64,000 nucleotides of DNA from Coriobacteriaceae bacterium (lineage in GTDB: Bacteria; Actinomycetota; Coriobacteriia; Coriobacteriales; Coriobacteriaceae). Location: contig CABJBO010000002.1 of NCBI GenBank assembly GCA_902363875.1, forward strand, positions 62,001 through 126,000. Reading direction: 5' to 3'. A model generated the notes under the pieces. It saw only the letters and a program-made list of their open reading frames with translations. It searched no databases and was not told the DNA's origin. The position numbers and the translations under genes were made by a program. Shown here one piece after another: positions 25,094 to 33,370 of this stretch (the first letter of the stretch is position 1; every line of letters begins with the position of its first letter).

Positions 25094-26554
25094 ATGTACA
25101 AGCGCACTAAGATTGTATGCACCATGGGTCCCGCCTGCGATAGCGACGAGACCATCCGCGAGATGATCAAGGCGGGCATGAACGTCGCCCGTTTTAACTT
25201 CTCGCACGGCTCCTACGACGAGCACCACGGTCGCATCGAGCGCGTCCGCCGTATTTCCAAGGAGCTCGGTCTGCCTGTCGGCATCCTGCTCGACACCAAG
25301 GGCCCCGAGGTCCGCACCGGCCTTCTGGTCGACGGCAAGAAGGTTGCCGTCAAGACCGGCGATAAGATTGTCGTCACCGCTCAACCCACGTCCGAGGATT
25401 TCCACGGCACCGCTGAACACATCTCCCTCGACTACCTGGCTCTGCCCTCTGAGGTCGAGAAGGGCTCCCTCATCCTGATCGATGACGGCCTGGTTGCCCT
25501 CGAGGTCGAGTCCGTCAGCGGCCAGGACATGACCTGCGTCGTTAAGAACGACGGCCTGATTGGCGAGCGTAAGGGCGTCAACATGCCCAACGTCAACATC
25601 TCGCTGCCCGCTATCACCGAGCGCGATCGTCAGGACATCCTCTTTGGCCTGACCGAGAACATCGACTACATCGCCGCTTCCTTCATCCGTGACGGCGAGT
25701 CCGTCCGCGGCATCCGCGAGCTTTGCCGCGAGAACGGTGGCGAGCACGTTACGATCTTCCCGAAGATCGAGTGCGCCCTGGGCGTCGAGAACTTCGACGA
25801 GATCCTCGAGGCTTCCGACGGCATCATGGTCGCCCGTGGCGACCTGGGCATCGAGATCAAGCCCGAGCTCGTTCCCCACATCCAGAAGGAGATCATCGCC
25901 AAGTGCAACGCGGCCTACAAGCCCGTCATCACCGCTACGCAGATGCTCGACTCCATGCAGCAGAACCCGCGCCCGACGCGCGCCGAGGTTGCCGACGTTG
26001 CTAACGCCATCTACGACGGCACCGACGCCGTTATGCTCTCTGGCGAGTCCGCTGCCGGTAAGTACCCAGTCGAGGCCGTCAAGATGCAGGCCAGCATTGC
26101 TCTCGAGACCGAGAAGTACCTCCCGGCCCACGCTCCGCTCGAGGTTCCGGCTGACGCTCACGGCACCCGCGTCGTCAACAACGTTGTGGGTATGTCCGCT
26201 GTGAACATGGCCACCACCGTTGGCGCCAAGTGCATCACCGTGCCGACGACCACCGGTCGTACCGCTCGCCTGATCTCGCACTTCCGTCCCAACATGCCGA
26301 TTTGCGCGTTCTCCCGCCACGAGTGGGCCGTCCAGCAGATGATCATGTACTGGGGCGTTATCCCGCACCAGGCCGAGATTACCCAGGGCACCGTCAACGG
26401 CACGATCGTCAAGGCGATCGAGACCGCTAAGGAGCTCGGCTACGTCGAGGCTGGCGATTTGACCGTCGCTACCGCCGGCGATCCCCGCATGAGCGTCCAG
26501 CTCGAGGACAAGGTCTCCTCGACCAACGTCGCTTACGTCGCTCAGGTGCGCTAA
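25094..26554 (+). CDS. pyk: Pyruvate kinase
   Basis: Last step of glycolysis: phosphoenolpyruvate plus ADP to pyruvate plus ATP. 486 residues. MYKRTKIVCTMGPACDSDE and ARFNFSHGSYDEH open the TIM barrel. DTKGPEVRTG starts the B domain. FPKIECALGVENFDEIL, the signature MVARGDLGIEI, and ATQMLDSM/RPTRAEVADVANAIYDGTDAVMLSGESA are all intact. The C-domain runs to 486. GGAGGT precedes the ATG. Codon choice is strongly biased to C-ending codons, as expected for high expression. Confidence 0.98.
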   Translation: MYKRTKIVCTMGPACDSDETIREMIKAGMNVARFNFSHGSYDEHHGRIERVRRISKELGLPVGILLDTKGPEVRTGLLVDGKKVAVKTGDKIVVTAQPTSEDFHGTAEHISLDYLALPSEVEKGSLILIDDGLVALEVESVSGQDMTCVVKNDGLIGERKGVNMPNVNISLPAITERDRQDILFGLTENIDYIAASFIRDGESVRGIRELCRENGGEHVTIFPKIECALGVENFDEILEASDGIMVARGDLGIEIKPELVPHIQKEIIAKCNAAYKPVITATQMLDSMQQNPRPTRAEVADVANAIYDGTDAVMLSGESAAGKYPVEAVKMQASIALETEKYLPAHAPLEVPADAHGTRVVNNVVGMSAVNMATTVGAKCITVPTTTGRTARLISHFRPNMPICAFSRHEWAVQQMIMYWGVIPHQAEITQGTVNGTIVKAIETAKELGYVEAGDLTVATAGDPRMSVQLEDKVSSTNVAYVAQVR

Positions 26555-26585
26555 ATCGCACTTGCAAGCAGATTTGCATTGCAAA

Positions 26586-26619
26586 GGGCCCGGAAGGCTT
26601 TGCCTTCCGGGCCCTTTTT
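26586..26619 (+). terminator. Terminator of pyk
   Basis: GGGCCCGGAAGGC/GCCTTCCGGGCCC stem with a TTT loop and TTTTT, 32 bases past the stop. Confidence 0.95.
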
Positions 26620-26766
26620 CTGTGCGTCGATGCCTCCCGCACGGCATGACACGCAACCAGCTACTTATGGCATGCTATGAAATGTGCAGCTCGTTTGCCG
26701 TGTTTACGCCCTGCGACGGGAGCTGTTGGTCGATTGGGATGAGCTGTTCACTGCCGGGCCGGCCAG

Positions 26767-27615
26767 CTAGCAGCTAGCGATCAGGGGCAGAGCAGGAACA
26801 CCGGGTGATGCGACGCGGGCGGCAAATCCCGCCTCGGTTAGCTCGATGACCTCGGTAAACGTTGCATCGAAAAACTCCTCGGTTAGCAGGCGATACGGCG
26901 GATGATCGGGCTCGCCGGGGTTTTCGCGTACAATCTCGTGCATAACGCCAATGGTCTTGAGCACATACTCCTTATGGATGGGATACTGCCCAAAACGTGC
27001 CGCAGCGGTATACAGACGATCGGTCGCACGCGGGATGGAAACAATGCCGAGCGTCTTACCAAACCAGTCAAAATCGCCCTGCTTTTTAATGCGGAATTCC
27101 TCGCACGGCTTGCCGCCGTGCGCCTCCAGGTACTGATTCACGCGCGTATTCCATACGGTATCGGCCACCAGATGCGACCAGACGCCCAGCGTTAAATCGA
27201 GCAGCGACTGCGCCACATCTTCGGACGCAAGCGAGAACTCACAGGCGCCGGGACCGGCAACCGGCTCGGCATCCTTGTAGCGCTGGGGATAGTGCACGCG
27301 GTTCAGTCGCTCGCGCTCCTCGATAATCGAGGTCGCCGCGGCTGGCGCACCGGTGGGCGAACTTTTAAGCAGCGGCGTCACATAGGTATCCCAGAACTCG
27401 TGCTCGCGTGGTTTGGGGATAGGCTCGGGCTTAGCAAAGTGCGTGATGCGGTACGGGATGGGATCGGCAATGCCGGGAACCATGTAGCCCACAAAGATGT
27501 CCGGAACCACGCAGCCAAACAAAAAGGCATTGCGGTCGCGCACGCTATCGGCAAGCACGCTAGCACGTGTCAGCAAGCGCTCCGTTTGAGCGATATGAAT
27601 GTTCCAGCTTGGCAT
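26767..27615 (-). CDS. Zinc-dependent phospholipase C-like protein
   Basis: About 282 residues. The N-terminus MPSWNIHIAQTERLL with NAFLFGCVVPDIFVGYMVP and later LGVWSHLVADTVWNTRVNQYL is the pattern of the zinc-dependent phospholipase C-like family, where the N-terminal Trp and several His/Asp residues bind zinc. There is no signal peptide, unlike secreted clostridial enzymes, so a cytoplasmic housekeeping role is possible. The ATG at 27615 (GGGGGTGG upstream) is preferred to the one at 27627. Substrate unknown. Confidence 0.75.
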   Translation of the reverse strand: MPSWNIHIAQTERLLTRASVLADSVRDRNAFLFGCVVPDIFVGYMVPGIADPIPYRITHFAKPEPIPKPREHEFWDTYVTPLLKSSPTGAPAAATSIIEERERLNRVHYPQRYKDAEPVAGPGACEFSLASEDVAQSLLDLTLGVWSHLVADTVWNTRVNQYLEAHGGKPCEEFRIKKQGDFDWFGKTLGIVSIPRATDRLYTAAARFGQYPIHKEYVLKTIGVMHEIVRENPGEPDHPPYRLLTEEFFDATFTEVIELTEAGFAARVASPGVPALPLIASC

Positions 27616-27695
27616 AGCCACCCCCATAAAAAACCTGGATAACTATACCATCACGGCAAAGCCGCGCGGGCGGCTACGCATCCTCTACGCAGCAA

Positions 27696-28487
27696 CTATT
27701 CCGCAGCACCGCTCTCGGTTCCATACGACGGCGAAGGCGCCTCGACCACATGGTGATATCGATCGATATAGATGGCACGGGCCCCCAAGCGGCGCACCAA
27801 ATCTTGATGGTGCGTACTCATCAAAACCGTCTTACCGGCAGCAACGTAGGCCAGCAAAAAGTTGACTACGATGTCGCACGAGTCCTCATCGAGCCCGTTG
27901 GTGGGCTCATCGAGCACTAGGATATCGGGGTTCATCGATACGACTGCCGCCAGCGCAACGCGCTTCTTTTGCCCGCCCGAAAGCTGATAGGGCGAGGCAT
28001 CGACCAGATCGGCAACCTGGAACAGCTCCATGGCATCGCGGACGCGGCGCTCGATCTCGTCTGTCGGCAGCCCCATCTGCGCGGGACCAAAAGCAACTTC
28101 CTCGCCCACCGTGGCACAGAACAGCTGGGCGTCGGCATTCTGGAACACAAAGCCCACGCGCTGATGAAAACGCTGAGCGGCTGCGGAATCCTTGAGATAT
28201 GCCGCATCGACCACGCGCCCATCGAACAGGTACGCACCCGCGTCCGTGAGCTCAAGGCCGTTAATAAGGCGCATGATCGTCGTCTTGCCACAACCGTTAG
28301 GACCAAGCAGGGCAACGAGTTCACCACGATCGACCTGCAGCGAAACGCCGTCGACCACCGTATGCCCCGTATATGAGAACACCACGTTGCGCAGCTCGAT
28401 GAGCGGCGCGGCCTCGCCGCCCGCACCGTTCGTGCCCACCGCACTATTCATATCGATCGTCAAAACGTCGCCCTTCCCTATTTGCAT
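27696..28487 (-). CDS. cbiO: ECF transporter ATPase (CbiO/NikO type)
   Basis: ABC ATPase of about 263 residues: Walker A GPNGCGKTT, Q-loop FQNADAQLF, signature LSGGQKKR, Walker B ILVLDEPT and His switch STHHQDLV. Only one ATPase gene is present, so the ECF complex would use a homodimer. The start is uncertain: ATG 28487, TTG 28463 (AAGGG 7 bases upstream) or ATG 28451. It is the last gene of the metal-uptake operon cbiM-cbiQ-cbiO. Confidence 0.93.
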   Translation of the reverse strand: MQIGKGDVLTIDMNSAVGTNGAGGEAAPLIELRNVVFSYTGHTVVDGVSLQVDRGELVALLGPNGCGKTTIMRLINGLELTDAGAYLFDGRVVDAAYLKDSAAAQRFHQRVGFVFQNADAQLFCATVGEEVAFGPAQMGLPTDEIERRVRDAMELFQVADLVDASPYQLSGGQKKRVALAAVVSMNPDILVLDEPTNGLDEDSCDIVVNFLLAYVAAGKTVLMSTHHQDLVRRLGARAIYIDRYHHVVEAPSPSYGTESGAAE

Positions 28488-28509
28488 CCCCAGCAAGAAC
28501 CAGCAGCGC

Positions 28510-29352
28510 CTACAGCACGGCGCACAACACTGCCAGCAGTGCCACGCCGGCCGCATAGACCGCATCGCGCCAGCCAAACCCGGCGCGCGCGGGCGCCGGA
28601 TACGCACCGGCAAAGCCGCGGCAAAGCATAGCCTCGTCCATCGCGTGGCTACATTCCATCGCCTTGATAAACGTCATGCCCATGATACCCGCCAGCGAGT
28701 CGGTGCGCGAAAAACCCGCAGGCGCACGACCCACGCTGCGCAGCATGACCGATTCGCACAGATCGTGCGCCGTGCGTCCCAGCACCTCGATATGCTTGAG
28801 CGCCATATCGAAAGTAAAGATGCCCTCGTCGGGCAGGTGCAACATTTTGAGCGCCGCCGACATGCGGCTCCAGGTAAGCGTCCATGAAACGCCCAGCACA
28901 AGCGACACATTAATGAACGTCTTGAGCGCAATCTTGAGCATGGCGCCCGTGGCAGACGCGCCCAGCAGCAGGGCAGGTAGTGCCAAAACCACCGCGAGCC
29001 CCGCAGCGCCAAGTGCCGGCACAAAGGTTGCCCGCAGCCCGCGTACGGGGCGCACGGCAACGAGCACCAGCGCGATAGCCGCCATCAACATCAGATACAG
29101 CGGGCTTTGCGTCAGGCACACGCACAGAACGCAGACGAACATCCCCACCAGGCGCACCGGAGCCGAAACGCAAGAAAGGGCGCGGTCGACCATCGACCCG
29201 CCCTCGTGCGCGCCTCCACCCAGGCGAACCCGCTCAAGCAGACTCGCCAGGTGTAGGACATTCTTTTGCATCACACGATGCCGAGCCCCCGCGGGCTCGT
29301 ATCGCTGCTCGACCGTAAGCCAGCTAGGCAGCTCGGCTATTGCCATGAGCAC
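28510..29352 (-). CDS. cbiQ: ECF transporter T component (CbiQ/NikQ type)
   Basis: 280-residue membrane protein with five or six helices (LVGMFVCVLCVCL, LMLMAAIALVLVAV, AAGLAVVLALPALLLG, FINVSLVLGVSWTL, AVYAAGVALLAVLCAVL) and coupling-helix segments near ALKHIEVLGR and MDEAMLCRGFAG. The latter is the Ala-Arg-Gly type motif that contacts the ATPase. A GTG at 29352 has AAGGA upstream; ATG 29346 is an alternative. It overlaps cbiM by 29 bases. Confidence 0.9.
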   Translation of the reverse strand: MLMAIAELPSWLTVEQRYEPAGARHRVMQKNVLHLASLLERVRLGGGAHEGGSMVDRALSCVSAPVRLVGMFVCVLCVCLTQSPLYLMLMAAIALVLVAVRPVRGLRATFVPALGAAGLAVVLALPALLLGASATGAMLKIALKTFINVSLVLGVSWTLTWSRMSAALKMLHLPDEGIFTFDMALKHIEVLGRTAHDLCESVMLRSVGRAPAGFSRTDSLAGIMGMTFIKAMECSHAMDEAMLCRGFAGAYPAPARAGFGWRDAVYAAGVALLAVLCAVL

Positions 29353-30406
29353 CGCTTTCCTTGACCGTCAGCGAGACCAGGCGGAATGCGATGGTCAGCA
29401 CCGCCACGCCAATCACGCCCGAGAGGATATACATGGCAGCCTGGCCGGCAAAGCCAAGACCCTGCTCCTCGGAATAGGCCTGCAGATAATCGCCCGTGGG
29501 CAGGGCGTCGGCAAAGGTCGGGGTATCGAGGCCGACCGAAGCCTGCAGGCTGTCGTCGCCAGCCTCCTGAACGGCGGTCGCGGCGCCCTCGGCGTCCCAC
29601 TCACCCCAGGCGTCACCGGTGGCGAGCAAGCCGAGCGGCGTAGCCACGACAAGCACGGCGACCAGAATGAGCGTGGGAATCAGGGAAGTCTTCTTGGCGG
29701 TACCATCGGCGGCAAGCTGGCCATCGGCGGCTTCGGGGCCGACGATAATGCTCGGCGCCGTCTTCTTAATGAAGCCGTAGATGGCGGCCGTCGCCACGCC
29801 CTCGATCACGCCGGCAACCAGCATATGCGGGATCAACATGGCCGGAATAGCCACGGACAGCGGGAAGGGGCAGTACAGAGGGGCGCCCGAAGCGTTGGTG
29901 AAGAGCATCGGCTGAATACCAAACTCGATTGCCGCGCACAGGGCCGCCAGGCACAGGCCGACCCAACCGCTCACGATGGCAGAAACCGAGGTGCCCCAGC
30001 TCTTGTCGTGCAGACGGCTGTTGAGCGCACGGAACACGATAGCAGCGACAAACGGCAGCACAAAGGCCATGTTAAAGCAGTTGGCGCCAAACGACAGAAC
30101 GCCGCCGTCGCCAAACAGCAGCGCCTGCAGCGCCAGAGCGACCGAGACAGCGATAGCCGCGGCCTCGGGGCCCAGCAGCAGCGCGATGAGTGCGCCGCCG
30201 ACGGCGTGACCAGTGGTACCGCCGGGCAGCGGAACGTTGAACATCATGAGCAAGAAGGAGAATGCGGCGCAGATGCCCAGGAACGCCATATGCTCGCGAT
30301 CGAGCGTGGCGCGCACCTTTTTGATGCAGTGAACCCATACGGGCACCATCGCCACCGCCATAACGGCATCGGTCTGCGGGGACAGATAATTATCGGGAAT
30401 ATGCAT
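29324..30406 (-). CDS. cbiM: ECF metal-binding component, CbiM/NikM fused to a CbiN/NikN-like tail
   Basis: 360 residues. The mature start MHIPDNYLSP is the hallmark: the N-terminal Met amine and His2 bind Ni2+ or Co2+. This fixes the start at 30406 rather than the upstream ATG. The CbiM domain (1-215) has seven helices with LPGGTTGHAVGG. A C-terminal extension (about 250-345) has two more helices (TLILVAVLVVATPLGLLA and MYILSGVIGVAVLTIAF) like NikN/PDGLE-type additions. The NikR-like operator upstream favours nickel over cobalt. Confidence 0.92.
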   Translation of the reverse strand: MHIPDNYLSPQTDAVMAVAMVPVWVHCIKKVRATLDREHMAFLGICAAFSFLLMMFNVPLPGGTTGHAVGGALIALLLGPEAAAIAVSVALALQALLFGDGGVLSFGANCFNMAFVLPFVAAIVFRALNSRLHDKSWGTSVSAIVSGWVGLCLAALCAAIEFGIQPMLFTNASGAPLYCPFPLSVAIPAMLIPHMLVAGVIEGVATAAIYGFIKKTAPSIIVGPEAADGQLAADGTAKKTSLIPTLILVAVLVVATPLGLLATGDAWGEWDAEGAATAVQEAGDDSLQASVGLDTPTFADALPTGDYLQAYSEEQGLGFAGQAAMYILSGVIGVAVLTIAFRLVSLTVKESGAHGNSRAA

Positions 30407-30430
30407 GAGCCCTCTCAATCAGAACGTTGT

Positions 30431-30458
30431 GTGTTACGTTTCCAACAATCCGTAACAC
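30431..30458. promoter_or_regulatory. NikR-type operator
   Basis: Perfect palindrome GTGTTAC, 14 bases, GTAACAC. It starts 9 bases downstream of the -10 box of the metal-transport promoter and 25 bases before the cbiM start codon. The pattern is the one I recall for NikR sites in Desulfovibrio (GTGTTAC-N13/14-GTAACAC). A repressor bound here would block transcription. No nikR gene lies in this window. Confidence 0.75.
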
Positions 30459-30467
30459 CGACTCTGC

Positions 30468-30496
30468 ATACTAACAAAAAGGCGCACCGCCCACAA
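30468..30496 (-). promoter_or_regulatory. Promoter of the cbiMQO operon
   Basis: -35 TTGTGG (30491-30496), 17 bp, -10 TAGTAT (30468-30473) on the minus strand, directly upstream of the palindromic operator. Confidence 0.7.
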
Positions 30497-30625
30497 CGCA
30501 GCACGCCCTTGCAATACGTACGTTATTAGCCCAGGTCCACGCACCGCCCAATAAAGGGCCCATGCACTCCCAACTTTCCGGTCACCCGGAAGAAGGTGCG
30601 ATCCGCTCGCAACAAGGTTAACGCA

Positions 30626-30720
30626 GGAACCCGCCCCCGAGAGGGGTTTTCTAAGGCAACATCCCGCAGCCGCGAAGTGGCGAGGACGTTGCCGTGAAAA
30701 CCCCGCAGGGGGCGGGTTCC
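30626..30720. repeat. 95-bp three-stem palindrome after pheT
   Basis: Nested arms: GGAACCCGCCCCC with GGGGGCGGGTTCC (13 bp, perfect), GGGGTTTTC with GAAAACCCC, and GGCAACATCC with GGACGTTGCC, around a 19-nt core with CGC/GCG. It lies 12 bases past the pheT stop without a T-run. Confidence 0.85.
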
Positions 30721-30732
30721 GAACAGCAAAGA

Positions 30733-33186
30733 TTACGAGCGGACTTCGCCGTTTACGCCCTTGCACACCTTGGTGACGATCTTCTGGTGCGCTTTCTCGA
30801 CCTCTTCGCTGGTGAGCGTGTGGTCGTCGGAGCGATACGTAAGCGCAAAGGCCATGGACTTTTTGCCCGCTCCGATGCGGATGGGATCGCGGTAGACGTC
30901 GAACAGGCGCACGCCCTCGAGCAACTTACCGCCGGCGCTCGTAATGCGGCGCTCAAGATCCTCACAGGTCACGGAGTTGTCGACCACAATGGCAAGGTCA
31001 TGCTCAACAGCCGGGTACTGCGAGAACTCGCGATAGTTCTCCTGGTTGCGGGCGCCCTTGATCAGCTTGTCCAAGTCGAGCTCAAAGGCAACGACGACCT
31101 CATCGATGCCCATCGCTTCGCGCGCCTCGGGGTGAATCTCGCCGACCCAGCCCAGCACGGTTCCGCCGGACAGAACCTCGGCCGCACGACCCGGCTGCAA
31201 GAAAGCGTAGCCCTCGCCCTCGACGGGACGGAAGCGAACCTTCTCGATGCGCAGCTGGGCGAGCAGCTCCTCGACAATGCCCTTGCCAAAGAAGAAGCGC
31301 AGCTTGCGGTACTTCATGTTCCAGGACTGCTCGCTCCACTGGCCCGAGAGCACGCCCGCCACGGACTTGGTCTCCTTGGGCAGGCTGGCGTTCTCGCGAC
31401 CGTGGAACAGGTTGCCGACCTCGTACAGGTGCACGTTGGGCGTACCGTGCGCCTCGTTGTAGGCCACGGACTGCAGCAGGCCCGGCAGCAGCGAACGACG
31501 CATCTCGGTCTGCTCGGCCACCAGCGGGTTCATGAGCACCACGGGGCAGCCGCGGCCTTCGGTGGACATGCCAATCTTCTCCAGGTCGCCCGGGGCGGCA
31601 AAGCCAAAGGTCGTGGTCTCGTTGAGGCCACAGGCGCGCAGGATCTCGCCGACCTTGCGGGTAAGCTTCTGCTCGCGCGTCAGGCCGCCGATGTGGTTCT
31701 TGGCAGCCGGAATGGTCGCCGTGACGCGGCCCATGCCCCATAGGCGCAGGACCTCCTCGATCAGGTCGATCTCACGCGGCAGGTCGGGACGGAAGCTCGG
31801 CGGCGTGACCATGAAGTCCTCACCGTCGCGCTCGACGGTGCAGCCCAGACGGGTGAGCGAACGCTCGATAAAGTCGGGCTCGATGTCGGCACCGCAGATG
31901 GCGTGCACACGGGCCAGGCGCAGCTTAATGCTGTCGATGGTCTTGGGCGCGGGGAAAACGTCGACATAGCCGGGAGCAACCTCGCCGCCGGCGATCTCTT
32001 CGATGAGCGCGCAGGTAACGTTGGCGACATCCACGCAGCCGGTCTCGTCAACCTGGCGCTCAAAGCGAATGGAGGCGTCGGAGATCAGCGACAGGTCACG
32101 GCTGGTGTGCGAGGTGCGGCCGGCGTTGAAGCAGGCGCTCTCGACCATCACGTCAACGGTATCGTCCTCGATCTCGGAATCCATGCCACCCATAACGCCG
32201 GCCAGCGCCACGGGACGCTCGCCGTCGGTGATGAGGCCCATGCCGGCGTCGAGCACACGCTCCTCGCCATCGAGCGTCGTGAACTTCTCGTCCTGCTGGG
32301 CGGCGCGAACCACCACGCGACGGTGGCCATCGCGCTCGGCAAAGGTGTCGAGGTCAAAGGCGTGCAGCGGCTGGCCGGTGAGCATCATCACGTAGTTGGT
32401 GATGTCGACGATGTTGTTGTGCGGGCGCACGCCCAGGGCGTTGAGGCGCTTGACCATCCAGTCGGGCGACGGGCCGACCTTGACGTTGCGCACGATGCGG
32501 GCAACGTAGCGGTCACACAGGCCCTCGTCGGCAATCTCGACCGAAAGCTCGTCGTCGGTCGCACGGCCGGTCTCCGCCTTGATGGCGGGCAGCTCCACAT
32601 GGAAATCGCGGTCGAAAATGGCACCGGTCTCGCGGGCCATGCCGATCATGGACAGGCAGTCGGGGCGGTTGGGCGTGATCTCACAGTCGAGCACGGTGTC
32701 GCTCGAGCCCACATACTCGGCAAACGGCATACCGCAGGGCGTGTCCTCGGGCAGAATCATGATGCCGGAGTGGTCGCCACCCAGCCCGAGCTCGCGCGCG
32801 GAGCAGTTCATGCCCATGGACACAACGCCGCGAAGCTTGCTCTTCTTGATCTTGACGTCGCCGGGCAGGACAGCGCCGATCATGGCCGTGACGATGTGGT
32901 CGCCGGCCTTGAAGTTCTGCGCGCCGCAGACGATCTGCAGCGGAGCGGGATTGCCGTCAGCGTCAAGGTTCTTGTCACCCACGTCGACCGAGCACACATA
33001 CATATGGTCGCTATCGGGGTGCGGGGTTTTGGTGAGCACCTGAGCGGTCACCACGTGGTCGAAGGACTCGCCCACGGTGTCGATCGCCTCGACCTCGGTG
33101 CCGGTACGGATATATTCGTCCGAAAGGGTCTTGGGATCCTCCGGAATATCGATCATGGTCTTGAGCCAGTCGTAAGAAACACGCAT
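30733..33186 (-). CDS. pheT: Phenylalanyl-tRNA synthetase beta subunit
   Basis: 817 residues. The alpha2-beta2 enzyme charges tRNA-Phe; beta holds the editing site and binds the tRNA. N-terminal MRVSYDWLKTMIDIP; tRNA-binding OB domain (about 40-150, VVTAQVLTKTPHPDSDHMYVC); B3/B4 editing domain (about 210-390); B5 domain (about 400-475, LRLARVHAICGADIEPDFIERSL); catalytic-like domain; and the C-terminal FDX-ACB anticodon domain ending VTKVCKGVNGEVRS. It lies 184 bases after pheS. The gap holds a structured element. Confidence 0.97.
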   Translation of the reverse strand: MRVSYDWLKTMIDIPEDPKTLSDEYIRTGTEVEAIDTVGESFDHVVTAQVLTKTPHPDSDHMYVCSVDVGDKNLDADGNPAPLQIVCGAQNFKAGDHIVTAMIGAVLPGDVKIKKSKLRGVVSMGMNCSARELGLGGDHSGIMILPEDTPCGMPFAEYVGSSDTVLDCEITPNRPDCLSMIGMARETGAIFDRDFHVELPAIKAETGRATDDELSVEIADEGLCDRYVARIVRNVKVGPSPDWMVKRLNALGVRPHNNIVDITNYVMMLTGQPLHAFDLDTFAERDGHRRVVVRAAQQDEKFTTLDGEERVLDAGMGLITDGERPVALAGVMGGMDSEIEDDTVDVMVESACFNAGRTSHTSRDLSLISDASIRFERQVDETGCVDVANVTCALIEEIAGGEVAPGYVDVFPAPKTIDSIKLRLARVHAICGADIEPDFIERSLTRLGCTVERDGEDFMVTPPSFRPDLPREIDLIEEVLRLWGMGRVTATIPAAKNHIGGLTREQKLTRKVGEILRACGLNETTTFGFAAPGDLEKIGMSTEGRGCPVVLMNPLVAEQTEMRRSLLPGLLQSVAYNEAHGTPNVHLYEVGNLFHGRENASLPKETKSVAGVLSGQWSEQSWNMKYRKLRFFFGKGIVEELLAQLRIEKVRFRPVEGEGYAFLQPGRAAEVLSGGTVLGWVGEIHPEAREAMGIDEVVVAFELDLDKLIKGARNQENYREFSQYPAVEHDLAIVVDNSVTCEDLERRITSAGGKLLEGVRLFDVYRDPIRIGAGKKSMAFALTYRSDDHTLTSEEVEKAHQKIVTKVCKGVNGEVRS

Positions 33187-33188
33187 CT

Positions 33189-33370
33189 AGCTCTCCTTTC
33201 ATACTGAAAGCCTGCGAAGAGATGCAGGTGGAAACTTCAACTTTGTGAACATTCCTTACAAAGCGAGGGTTGTCCAAGTGCGGCAGATCGGCCCGAAAGA
33301 GGAGTGCCGCGTACTTTGGTACGCAAGCGACGAATGAGCGCCGAGGTGCCGTGCTTGGGCAAGCCGCAGC
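33189..33370. other. Structured spacer between pheS and pheT
   Basis: On the minus strand several hairpins are visible: CCAAGCACGGCA pairing with TGCCGCACTTGG, and an inner GCGTACCAAAGTACGC stem. A gap of 184 bases is unusual, because pheS and pheT are normally a few bases apart. There is no plausible reading frame. It may be a repeat element inserted in the operon or an intra-operon regulatory RNA. Confidence 0.6.

Noticed and set aside
28664..30529. 621-residue plus-strand open frame across the cbiQ/cbiM genes
   Set aside because: Antisense to two well-recognised transporter genes; composition (Arg/His/Gln-rich) is typical of a shadow frame.
30460..30730. Cobalamin riboswitch upstream of cbiM
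   Set aside because: No B12-box-like core was seen. The region is explained by a promoter, a NikR-type palindrome and a long palindrome.
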